From UBA9926 sp018645765 (GTDB taxonomy: Bacteria > Pseudomonadota > Gammaproteobacteria > Pseudomonadales > Azotimanducaceae), in the NCBI GenBank assembly GCA_949372755.1, contig CASIBO010000001.1:434001-498000 (forward strand): a stretch of 64,000 nucleotides of DNA. The letters run 5' to 3'. Below, one piece after another: positions 54,504 to 62,559 of the stretch. The notes under the pieces were generated by a model that was given only the letters and a program-made list of their open reading frames with translations, was not told where the DNA came from and made no database searches. The translations under genes and the position numbers were made by a program. Position 1 is the stretch's first letter; each line of letters opens with the position of its first letter.

Positions 54504-54547
54504 AGCATAGACGTGTTCCGAACGAGAAAACATATCATATTCGGACA
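54504..54547 (-). promoter_or_regulatory. BVMO operon promoter with shared activator box
   Basis: The minus strand has TGTCCGAATATGATA (54547-54533), then 23 bp, then the -10-like TATGCT (54509-54504). The box is a perfect 15-bp inverted copy of the one at 54648-54662, in a divergent layout. No -35 consensus is present, as expected for activator dependence. Confidence 0.7.
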
Positions 54548-54647
54548 GATTGGTTTCACCGCTGGGCCGGTGCATACAGCAGAAGAAACAAATTGGCTTA
54601 GCACTCGCGCATTAGTGCATGGCCGGAGCTATAAAGCGCTCCGAGAA

Positions 54648-54690
54648 TGTCCGAATATGATACGTTCTTCAGTGGGCAGGTATATATAAT
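54648..54690 (+). promoter_or_regulatory. DUF3604 gene promoter with shared activator box
   Basis: TGTCCGAATATGATA (54648-54662), 22 bp, then perfect TATAAT (54685-54690). The position where a -35 should lie overlaps the end of the box (class II activator geometry). Confidence 0.72.
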
Positions 54691-54750
54691 CCAACGGTCA
54701 TAAAAGAGATGAAGTTCACTGGCCCTGGCTGCCTGGGAGGGATTTGCGTC

Positions 54751-56802
54751 ATGCTAAAGAAAATTGCGCTAGTACTGTTGGCTGTCCTTACCCTGAGCGT
54801 TGGTTTTGTTGCAGTCAAATTCATTATCCCCATGTACACCGCACTCGATGTGGTGGGACCCGGAAGTGCACCGCGCGACCTCGCATTGCAGGATGACAGT
54901 AGGGTAGAAGCGCCATTCGGCAACGCGCATTCGGCGTTAGTCGAGGGGAGGCCTTTTTCCGAAAATATGGCTGCAGGCGGAGCAAAGCTCTACTGGGGCG
55001 AGTTACATTTGCATACAACAGAGAGTATTGATGCCAGCATAATGGGCAACAAACTCAGCATCGAGGATGCCTACCGTTTCGCCAAAGGCGAGCCCCTGGT
55101 GGGAGCAGGGGGCGAGACTATGCAGTTGAGTCGTCCTCTGGATTTTGTCGCGATTACCGACCATGCAGAAGGTTTCGGTACCCGAACACATTGCTCCGGC
55201 CCTGATCTGTCGCTGGTCAACCGCGCGACTTGTTGGTTGATGGGGCTGGACAACCCGGCCCTGTTCACGATCTTTATCGACGGCACTCGTGGCACAGCGG
55301 CCCCTGGTGATCCTTCGAAGCCAGCTGGGGTTTATCAACCTGAATTTCGTCAGCCGCTTGCATTGGGCGCCTTCCCGACCTGTAGGCTAGGGGTGGGCGC
55401 GGCCCAACGGTGTTATCAGAATACTTATAATGACTGGGCGCATTATGTGCGGCTGGCAGACGCTTATTATGAACCGGGCAAGTTGACTACACTGATTGCC
55501 TATGAGTTTTCTCCCCAATTGCCGGATCAGGGTAAACACCATCGCAATATCATTTTTCGCTCAAATACTGTGCCTGATAGGGCTATTTCCAGCTTTGATG
55601 TACCCAATGCGATCGAACTCTGGAAGGGGCTGGAAGCTAATTGTGATAAGGCCAATGGCTGTGATTTCCTGACCATACCCCATAATCCAAACAAGGCTTG
55701 GGGCCTGACTTATTCCCGCTACACCTGGGATGGCCAGCAATACAGCGAGGATGATTGGCGCCTACGACAAAAGCGCGAACCTCTTACCGAGATTTTTCAG
55801 ATCAAAGGTTCTTCGGAGTGTGCGCTGGGTGTCGGTGCAACCGACGAAGAGTGCGCCTTTGCACAGGTTCTGGACCCCTGCCAGCCGGGGGAGACGACCG
55901 GCTGCGCCTTCCAAACTGGATTTGTTCGTCAAGGTATGAAGGTGGGCCTGGAACTTGAGCAGGAGCTCGGCTTCAATCCCCTGCAAAATGGTTTTGTCGC
56001 GGCAACAGACAGTCACAATTCCAATCCGGGGGATGTGGAGGAGTGGGATTACCGGGGATCGGCAGGGACGGCTAAATCGCCCGCAATGCGTCGCCTTAGA
56101 CAGGGTAATCCAGACAACAAAGCTGATAGGTCCTCTCTTAAATTTAACACCTCCGGTGGTCTTGCTGCTGTATGGGCGCCAGAAAATACCCGCGAGGCAA
56201 TCTTTGATGCGCTGGCTCGCCGCGAAACCTATGCCACCTCCGGTCCGCGCGTCGCGCTGCGCTTTGATGCTGGTTGGGGCATTGATGAAGCGATGATCGA
56301 CGACCCGGGTCTGGTGCAACATCTAGAAGCTGCGGCCGTACCTATGGGTTCGGTTCTTGCCACCAGCGGTCAACCACGGCCGCCAAAGTTCAGTGTATGG
56401 GCGATTCGCGACCCTCTGGATGCCCCCTTGCAGCGTATTCAAATGGTCAAGGGCTGGATTGATGATGCGGGCCAGACACATGAAAACGTGGTCGATATTG
56501 CTTGCGCCGATGGCCTGCAAGTTGATCCGACCACCGGCCGCTGCCCAGATAATGGCGCCAGTGTTGAGTTGTCTACCTGCCAGTACAGTGCCGGCTCCGG
56601 TGCTACTGAATTAAAAACTGTTTGGCGGGACCCTGATTACGATCCGAATCAAAGTGCTTTTTATTACGTGCGCGTGTTAATGAACCCGACCTGTCGCTGG
56701 TCAAGTTTTGATGCTATTCGCCTTGGCAGGGAACCTGACCCGAGGGTACCGGCCACGATTCAGGAAAGAGCATGGTCCTCGCCGATCTGGTTGCGCCCTT
56801 AG
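54751..56802 (+). CDS. DUF3604-family protein (PHP-like metal hydrolase fold), first copy
   Basis: This 683-residue protein has an N-terminal membrane or signal segment (MLKKIALVLLAVLTLSVGFV). PHP-like metal motifs follow: YWGELHLHTTESID (HxH), FVAITDHAEG (DH), IPHNPNKAWG and AATDSHN. The C-terminal RAWSSPIW is shared with the paralogue at 58.6-60.6 kb. DUF3604 proteins are probably metal-dependent hydrolases of unknown substrate, often near sulfatases, as here. The frame also offers an ATG at 54709, but GGAGGG precedes 54751 and the predicted transcript starts near 54697. It converges with the sulfatase gene. Confidence 0.88.
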   Translation: MLKKIALVLLAVLTLSVGFVAVKFIIPMYTALDVVGPGSAPRDLALQDDSRVEAPFGNAHSALVEGRPFSENMAAGGAKLYWGELHLHTTESIDASIMGNKLSIEDAYRFAKGEPLVGAGGETMQLSRPLDFVAITDHAEGFGTRTHCSGPDLSLVNRATCWLMGLDNPALFTIFIDGTRGTAAPGDPSKPAGVYQPEFRQPLALGAFPTCRLGVGAAQRCYQNTYNDWAHYVRLADAYYEPGKLTTLIAYEFSPQLPDQGKHHRNIIFRSNTVPDRAISSFDVPNAIELWKGLEANCDKANGCDFLTIPHNPNKAWGLTYSRYTWDGQQYSEDDWRLRQKREPLTEIFQIKGSSECALGVGATDEECAFAQVLDPCQPGETTGCAFQTGFVRQGMKVGLELEQELGFNPLQNGFVAATDSHNSNPGDVEEWDYRGSAGTAKSPAMRRLRQGNPDNKADRSSLKFNTSGGLAAVWAPENTREAIFDALARRETYATSGPRVALRFDAGWGIDEAMIDDPGLVQHLEAAAVPMGSVLATSGQPRPPKFSVWAIRDPLDAPLQRIQMVKGWIDDAGQTHENVVDIACADGLQVDPTTGRCPDNGASVELSTCQYSAGSGATELKTVWRDPDYDPNQSAFYYVRVLMNPTCRWSSFDAIRLGREPDPRVPATIQERAWSSPIWLRP

Positions 56803-56805
56803 CGA

Positions 56806-58584
56806 TTATCTTGCTAACTTTCTAGCGATCGGCAGGAGTATCACTGTACCCAGAATCAATGTAATTAGTAGTCCGGTGGGGGAACTTACAGAATTCTTAA
56901 ACCAGGCTTTCAGACCGTTGCGCAGAATCTGTGCTGGCTGGTGATAGTTCTTTGGTACCGGTATCACTCCGTTTTCTCTGGCGTAGGTTTCATACTCGGC
57001 GAGCAGGTCGAAAAATACTGTCGTCTCTACAGCTTCTAGTGCTTCCGTTTCTCCCGGGTCTTCTATGATGTTGTATAAGTGCCAACGACCATCGTTTGGT
57101 CTGCCCCGGTTTAAGGTGATTTTATAGTCACCTTTAATGAGCGCCGCGTTTCCACCTATCTCATAGGCGATGATATCTTCATCGGTATAGACGGAATCTG
57201 CTTTTGCTGCGATGACAGGCAGCAGATTTTTTCCCGTGCTGGCTTCAATGGCTTCGCCTTTGTACTGCGTGCCAGGATGGCGAGTGCCTGCCAGAGCAAG
57301 AATCGTGGGTGCCAGGTCTTTAACAAAGGCTCTGCTGTGGCTGATGCGGCCCCGGTGTGCGCCTGCCACCTGTGGCCCACTGACAATGAGAGGAACCCGA
57401 ATACCCCCTTCGCCGGAATGAAATTTATAGTGACCAAGAGGTGAGGCGACCGCGCTGCCGAAACTGGCCCCAGTGGTGCCGTAACTGTAGCGCTCGCCCA
57501 ATGTTTCGTAATCGCGGTTGTATCCCAGAGCTTTTATCCAGAGCAGCGGCACATCACTTGCGGCTGGTCCGTTGTCAGAGGTGAAGATGATGACGGTGTT
57601 GTCGTATTGACCGGATTCTTTTAGATATTGAATCAGGCGACCAATGTGATTATCCATAGCATCGACCATGCCTGCATACACGGCCATGCGTTTGTCATTG
57701 TAACGCTTCTCCTCTTCAGATAGGTTATCCCAGTCGTCTGTTGTTGCCATACGTTTCATGGGGGCGCTGGCAGGTATTAGCCCCAGATCTTTAACAGCAT
57801 TCTGGCGATTTTTACGCAGTGCATGCCAGCCCTCTCTATAACTGCCTATGTACTTCTCGGTAAATTCTTTAGGGGCTTGTAGGGGAATATGCACGGCCTG
57901 AAAAGAGACATAAGAGAAGAAGGGTTTGCGTTTGCCCTCATGGGTTTTTTGATTGTTGTCTAGCTGCTGGATAGCTTTGTCGACGATAAATTTAGATGAA
58001 TAAAAACCTTCAGGCACGGAGATCTCTTTACCGTTCTCAAGCCAGAGGGTTTTGTCATAGTGAGGAACATAAGATTGCTGGGTCCAGTTGTCGCCGCCGG
58101 AAAAAGGCATGATCACCGTTTGTTGAAAGCCACGGTTTATCGGCAGCAAAGAGGGGTCCGCATACCCCAGATGCCATTTTCCAGACATCGCGGTGTTGTA
58201 GCCGGCATCTTTCAACAGCGTCGCGATCGTGATGACATTGTGATTAAGCGTGCCGCGATAAAATGGCGAGTGGGTTTGCTCGGGTGTCAGCGCTTCACTT
58301 ATGTTAGCGACACCGGCGCGATGGCTGTCTACACCGGTTAACAGCATGGCGCGGGTGGGCGCGCAGCTGGCTGTTGTATAAAAACTGCTGAAGCGCAACC
58401 CGTTATTTGCAAGCTGGTCCAGGTTTGGGGTGCTGATTTCACTGCCATAGGAGCCGATGTCTGAATAGCCCAGATCGTCAGCAAGGATCAGCAGAACATT
58501 GGGTCTGTGATCAAAGCCTGCATCGGCGGCAACGGAGCTTACCCAGCCCAAACTTAACAGTAGGAAGATAGCGCGGCGAGCCAT
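56806..58584 (-). CDS. Sulfatase (arylsulfatase type, formylglycine-dependent)
   Basis: This 592-residue exported sulfatase has a signal peptide (about 1-20), metal ligands LLILADDLGYSD, and the sulfatase signature CAPTR with Cys74, the residue converted to formylglycine by FGE. MSGKWHLG and the second metal site FTSDNGPAA are also present. The C-terminus carries an unusual hydrophobic anchor (GLLITLILGTVILLPIARKL) suggesting membrane attachment. It hydrolyses sulfate esters in the periplasm; the substrate is unknown. It lies 3 bp downstream of the second DUF3604 gene, so the two are co-transcribed from the promoter at 60782-60825. No FGE gene is in the window. Confidence 0.92.
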   Translation of the reverse strand: MARRAIFLLLSLGWVSSVAADAGFDHRPNVLLILADDLGYSDIGSYGSEISTPNLDQLANNGLRFSSFYTTASCAPTRAMLLTGVDSHRAGVANISEALTPEQTHSPFYRGTLNHNVITIATLLKDAGYNTAMSGKWHLGYADPSLLPINRGFQQTVIMPFSGGDNWTQQSYVPHYDKTLWLENGKEISVPEGFYSSKFIVDKAIQQLDNNQKTHEGKRKPFFSYVSFQAVHIPLQAPKEFTEKYIGSYREGWHALRKNRQNAVKDLGLIPASAPMKRMATTDDWDNLSEEEKRYNDKRMAVYAGMVDAMDNHIGRLIQYLKESGQYDNTVIIFTSDNGPAASDVPLLWIKALGYNRDYETLGERYSYGTTGASFGSAVASPLGHYKFHSGEGGIRVPLIVSGPQVAGAHRGRISHSRAFVKDLAPTILALAGTRHPGTQYKGEAIEASTGKNLLPVIAAKADSVYTDEDIIAYEIGGNAALIKGDYKITLNRGRPNDGRWHLYNIIEDPGETEALEAVETTVFFDLLAEYETYARENGVIPVPKNYHQPAQILRNGLKAWFKNSVSSPTGLLITLILGTVILLPIARKLAR

Positions 58585-58587
58585 GAC

Positions 58588-60636
58588 TTAATGCACAAAA
58601 TTATTGTCATCGTTAGATGCGCTGTACCAAATAGGCGACGACCATGCTCGCTCCTGGATAGTCGCCGGTAAATCCGGGCGACGTTGTTCTCCAGACCGAA
58701 TGGCGTCCCAGGTCGACCAGCGGCACACAGGGTTTTCCAGTACGCGCACATAATAGAAGGCTTCTTGGGCTGGCACAAAATTAGGGTCTTGCCATAATGT
58801 TTTCAGTTCGCTCGCGCCTACATTGGCGGTTCTCGAGCAGTCATCCAGATTCACTTTTGCGCCGTTGTCAGGGCAGCGGTGGGTATTTGTATCGACACTC
58901 AGGCCGTCGGAGCAGGCGACATCATAAACCTGCTCCCGATGTTCGCCGTCTTGCAGCCAGCCTTTAATGATTTGAACGCGTTGTAGTTGTGCGGTGTTTG
59001 GATCTTGCACCGCCCAGGTTAAAAATGTGGGCCGACGGTCTGCGTCGACATGCAATGTGCCGCCCATGGTGACCCCGCTTTTGTATGCGATACTGATCAA
59101 GTCTCGACTGGTTAACTCCACTTTATCGAGCTCGTAACCGGCAAAAAAACGTACCTTGATGCGAGTACCGCTGGTGGCGAAGGTTTCCTTGCGGCGCAGC
59201 GCATCGTAGATGGCTTCACGGGTATTCTCTTCTGCCCATACCCCGGCAATGCCAGAGGCCCCCCAGAACTTGTAGCCAGGAAAGTTAAGGTAAGTTTTAC
59301 CATCAACCTCCTCGACCATGTCGGGCATCGCAAGTTTAACCAAGGTGCCGTAGAGAAAGCTTGCAGGAATTGAGCCCCTCTGTTCTGGGGTGGCGTCCAT
59401 TATGCTGACTTTGCCGAAGTAATTGTCCTCTTCCAATGGCGCCGCTGCCGTATGTGTATCGCTGGAACCGATGACACCGAACTTGTAGGGGTTGGCGTCA
59501 ATGTTTGCTGCAGTGGCAAGGCCCCGTTGCCACGCATCGCGTACGTAGCCACCCGGGGCAACGCTGGGCAAGGCTGTGGCGACGCGCAGGGGGTAGATTT
59601 CGAAATCGGCCCATTCGTCAGTCGGTGACAGTAATGGGTGAGTGTCGGATGTGCCCTTGATCTGCGTGATTTCGACCAGAGGTTCATTGCGCATGCGCTG
59701 TTCGGCGTATTCCCGGTCGATGGTGTTCCCTGCCCAGTCAGTAAACGCGAACATGGCACCGTTGGAACCGTTGCTGTTGTGGGGAATCGCCAAGCTTTCT
59801 ATGCCTTGCTCGCGCAGGCCGTCCATCCAGTGCCAAAGCCCCTCGGGATTAATACTGTTCAATCGGGAGAAAGGCACCGCGGGTAACTTGTCTGTACCGC
59901 GAAAGACTATATTGCGGTGAAGGTTCCCTGATTCCTCGGTAGAGGTTGTGTATTCATAGGCTGCAAAGGTGGTGAACTGACCAGGCCGATAAGCTTCGTT
60001 TGCCGCATAAACGGTTTCGACCCACGCGGATTTGCTGACACTGTTGATAACATCACTGTTGAAGGTTCCATCGAGTAGGTTGGCCACAACATCACTGCGG
60101 AAATTGTTGAAGATAAGATTTCTTTTCGCGATATCGAACAAGCCGCCATCGACCGAGTCATTGATACCGTGATAGGACTTTGACAGCTCGTAATCTGAGA
60201 ACGCCGTGTTGGTGTCTGCCGCCTCGTTAATCAGTCCCAGCATCTGCGCATGGTCCGTCACCGCGTAGAAATCCAGCGGCTGTGCCAGTTGTACTTCAAA
60301 TCCGCTGGGGTGCATGATTGCCTCGCCCTGCGCGTAGCGATAGGCGTCTGCCGGTGTGGCGGTGGTGCCAAAACCAGCGGCATCAAAGGAGAGAGCCGTA
60401 TGTACGTGCAGGTCGCCAAAGTAAGCATTTCGATCCGCATTGAACTCTTGGCCATCTGGATTTATCTGAGGCGGGGCGGGAAATGAGATGATTTCATTGT
60501 CTGCCGGAATAACTGCGTTCGTAGTGCGAAGATACTGATTGGCCTCATGGCGCTTTTGCGCCTGGTCGCCGGAGCAGGCACTGATTAATGCAATAGCCGT
60601 TAACACACCAGTACTGTAAATCACTCGAAACAACAT
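58588..60636 (-). CDS. DUF3604-family lipoprotein, second copy
   Basis: This 682-residue paralogue of the protein at 54.75-56.8 kb has a lipoprotein signal (ALISACSGD lipobox, Cys near residue 21). Metal motifs are YFGDLHVHTALSFD, FYAVTDHAQM, IPHNSNGSNG and GSSDTHT, and the C-terminal RAWSSPIW is shared. The two copies are clearly divergent, so the duplication is old. One is predicted to be a lipoprotein and the other membrane-anchored, suggesting different membrane locations. It heads an operon with the sulfatase. Confidence 0.9.
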   Translation of the reverse strand: MLFRVIYSTGVLTAIALISACSGDQAQKRHEANQYLRTTNAVIPADNEIISFPAPPQINPDGQEFNADRNAYFGDLHVHTALSFDAAGFGTTATPADAYRYAQGEAIMHPSGFEVQLAQPLDFYAVTDHAQMLGLINEAADTNTAFSDYELSKSYHGINDSVDGGLFDIAKRNLIFNNFRSDVVANLLDGTFNSDVINSVSKSAWVETVYAANEAYRPGQFTTFAAYEYTTSTEESGNLHRNIVFRGTDKLPAVPFSRLNSINPEGLWHWMDGLREQGIESLAIPHNSNGSNGAMFAFTDWAGNTIDREYAEQRMRNEPLVEITQIKGTSDTHPLLSPTDEWADFEIYPLRVATALPSVAPGGYVRDAWQRGLATAANIDANPYKFGVIGSSDTHTAAAPLEEDNYFGKVSIMDATPEQRGSIPASFLYGTLVKLAMPDMVEEVDGKTYLNFPGYKFWGASGIAGVWAEENTREAIYDALRRKETFATSGTRIKVRFFAGYELDKVELTSRDLISIAYKSGVTMGGTLHVDADRRPTFLTWAVQDPNTAQLQRVQIIKGWLQDGEHREQVYDVACSDGLSVDTNTHRCPDNGAKVNLDDCSRTANVGASELKTLWQDPNFVPAQEAFYYVRVLENPVCRWSTWDAIRSGEQRRPDLPATIQERAWSSPIWYSASNDDNNFVH

Positions 60637-60781
60637 GAAATCCCTCTGCCTGTTTCCCTCTGTTCGTTTATGTGTCGTATCAGTTGGGTACGAATTTCTA
60701 TTAGGTTCTAAAGTCGTTGCTTTTAAGAAGGGCCTTAGCCTCCGGCTGAGGGCCTATCGCCAGCAGCCCGCACCAGAAACT

Positions 60782-60825
60782 AGTATATGAGGCTTGGTCT
60801 AGCGGCTATGTATCATTTGCGGACG
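60782..60825 (-). promoter_or_regulatory. DUF3604-sulfatase operon promoter with shared activator box
   Basis: The minus strand has CGTCCGCAAATGATA (60825-60811), 23 bp, then TATACT (60787-60782). Two or three bases differ from the 54.6-kb box. The predicted 5' untranslated region is about 140 bp. Confidence 0.65.
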
Positions 60826-60888
60826 CGGCATCTATCCATCAGGAGTCAAAAGGTGTAGTGGCTAGCAGAGGAGGTGAAACTGACGGGA

Positions 60889-60930
60889 TGTCCGAAAATG
60901 ATACATAGATTTCGGTCCCAGAGATTATGA
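60889..60930 (+). promoter_or_regulatory. DUF1254 gene promoter with shared activator box
   Basis: TGTCCGAAAATGATA (60889-60903), 21 bp, then -10-like TTATGA (60925-60930). With flanks, TGATACATAG is an inverted match to CTATGTATCA at 60806-60815. Confidence 0.65.
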
Positions 60931-60966
60931 GTTTCTCACTTGGTAGGGATAGGGGTAGAGACAAAA

Positions 60967-62430
60967 ATGCAATTAAGGCCGATAAAAGCGCTGACTTCCC
61001 TGGTCGTGGTCTTAGCCCTAGCTGGCGGCAGTTACTGGCAGATCAACTTCAATAAAGACTGGCGTGAACAATATGCCTACACCAAAGGTGTGGACGCACT
61101 GATTTACGCGTTTCCCTATTATTTGAACACAGTGCTTCGCTATAAGTGGAGTCAGCCTGAAGCGCCAGAGGGTCAGCAAGTACCGGTGGACGCGGTAAAC
61201 AAGTTTTGGCATGCGACGTTTGTAGATCCCAAAAATTATCGAGACGGTGGCGCGCCGAATGCCGATACGCTCTATTCACCAGCCTGGGTATACGCGAAAG
61301 AACAGCCGATCATTATTACGGTACCGGAGATTCCAGGTAATCGTTATTTTGCGATTGAATTGGCGGGTTTTGATTCAGACAACTTTGCTTATATCAGCAA
61401 GCGCCTCCACGGCAATAGTGGTGGAAACTACGCCATCGTGCCCCCGAATTGGCAGGGAGATTTACCTGAAGATGTGGAGTTTGTAGCTCATAATCCTACG
61501 CCCTGGTTTTATGCGATGGCCAGAATTTATGCTGACTTCAATGACCCTAGTGATCAGGCGGAGGTAGCGGCGATCCAGGCAAAAATGCAGATTGTGGGCT
61601 TGAGTGACTGGGGTAAAGAAAATCCACCCAGGCCTGCGCACCCGCCTGTTCCGGATGTCGGCGATCTGAGTGAAGTATTACTTGAAACCGATGTGGTTAG
61701 TTACCTTAAGAAAATGGTGATGTCTGACCCTTTGTCTTTCTGGAATAACATCAATCGCGCGATGACCGTCAATGGTGTACCGGAGCGTGATCAGCGCTAT
61801 TTGAAAGATTGGGCCGAGTTACATATTGGGCCGAATCAGGATGTATCCCAGGCTGAGGACAATGAGCAAGCCGGCTTAGCCAAGGCGGTGTTCGATGGCA
61901 TCATGATCATGCGCGCCCATGCCACCCCTGAAGAGAACAAGGTCAACGGTTGGGGTGTGCCACCAGTGGGCTTCGGGCGCTCCGGGGTTCACGGAAATTT
62001 TTATATCCGCGGAGCCATTCAGTCGATGCGGGGCATCGTCGCCAATGATGCAGAAGAAGCCATGTATATGGCCAGGGCTAAAGATCAGAACGGCGACAGC
62101 ATTACCAGCGAGCATACTTACGAACTCCACTTCCCGTCGGGACAAACTCCGCCAGCAAGGTATTTCTGGTCACTCACCGTTTACGACCAGGACGCCAACC
62201 TTATGCTTAATGACTATGACCGCTATGCCATCAGCGGCAACTCAGAAGACTTGATCTACGAAGACGATGGCAGCTTGCGGATTCTGATCGGTGGCAAGCC
62301 TCCGGAGGGAATGGCTGGCAACTGGTTGCCGGCCGGTGAGTCTTTCACTCGAGTTAATTTAAGAGTCTATGGCCCTGAGAAAGCAATGATTGAGCGAACC
62401 TGGAAACCGCCTCAGTTGAAGCGGCTTTAA
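60967..62430 (+). CDS. DUF1254/DUF1214-domain protein
   Basis: This 487-residue exported or anchored protein has an N-terminal hydrophobic segment (TSLVVVLALAGGSYWQ). A DUF1254 domain follows (about 40-180, AYPYYLN-like GVDALIYAFPYYLN and GGAPNADTLYSPAW), then a C-terminal DUF1214 domain (about 370-487, YFWSLTVYDQDANLML). The function of this two-domain family is not established. The frame opens with TTG at 60940, but the ATG at 60967 behind GGGGTAGAG is preferred. It is controlled by the adjacent box-containing promoter and probably co-transcribed with the flavoprotein downstream. Confidence 0.88.
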   Translation: MQLRPIKALTSLVVVLALAGGSYWQINFNKDWREQYAYTKGVDALIYAFPYYLNTVLRYKWSQPEAPEGQQVPVDAVNKFWHATFVDPKNYRDGGAPNADTLYSPAWVYAKEQPIIITVPEIPGNRYFAIELAGFDSDNFAYISKRLHGNSGGNYAIVPPNWQGDLPEDVEFVAHNPTPWFYAMARIYADFNDPSDQAEVAAIQAKMQIVGLSDWGKENPPRPAHPPVPDVGDLSEVLLETDVVSYLKKMVMSDPLSFWNNINRAMTVNGVPERDQRYLKDWAELHIGPNQDVSQAEDNEQAGLAKAVFDGIMIMRAHATPEENKVNGWGVPPVGFGRSGVHGNFYIRGAIQSMRGIVANDAEEAMYMARAKDQNGDSITSEHTYELHFPSGQTPPARYFWSLTVYDQDANLMLNDYDRYAISGNSEDLIYEDDGSLRILIGGKPPEGMAGNWLPAGESFTRVNLRVYGPEKAMIERTWKPPQLKRL

Positions 62431-62490
62431 CGATGCCACGCAATACGAATAGGCCCTAGGGCGACAAAGAAAACACAATTGACTGAAATC

Positions 62491-62523
62491 CTGCAGGACC
62501 ACGCCTGATCCTCGCCGATCTGA
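62491..62523 (+). pseudogene. Vestige of a DUF3604 3' end
   Basis: The 33 bp share CAGGA....GC.TG.TCCTCGCCGATCTG with the 3' end of the DUF3604 gene at 56758-56790, including 14 identical consecutive bases. They are in the same codon phase (LQDHA-stop-SSPI-stop against IQERAWSSPIW). Both Trp TGG codons appear as TGA. This suggests a third, deleted DUF3604 gene once lay here or a recombination scar. Confidence 0.5.
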
Positions 62524-62559
62524 AGCGAAGTAAACCTGGCTTAATCGAGGAGACTTATC

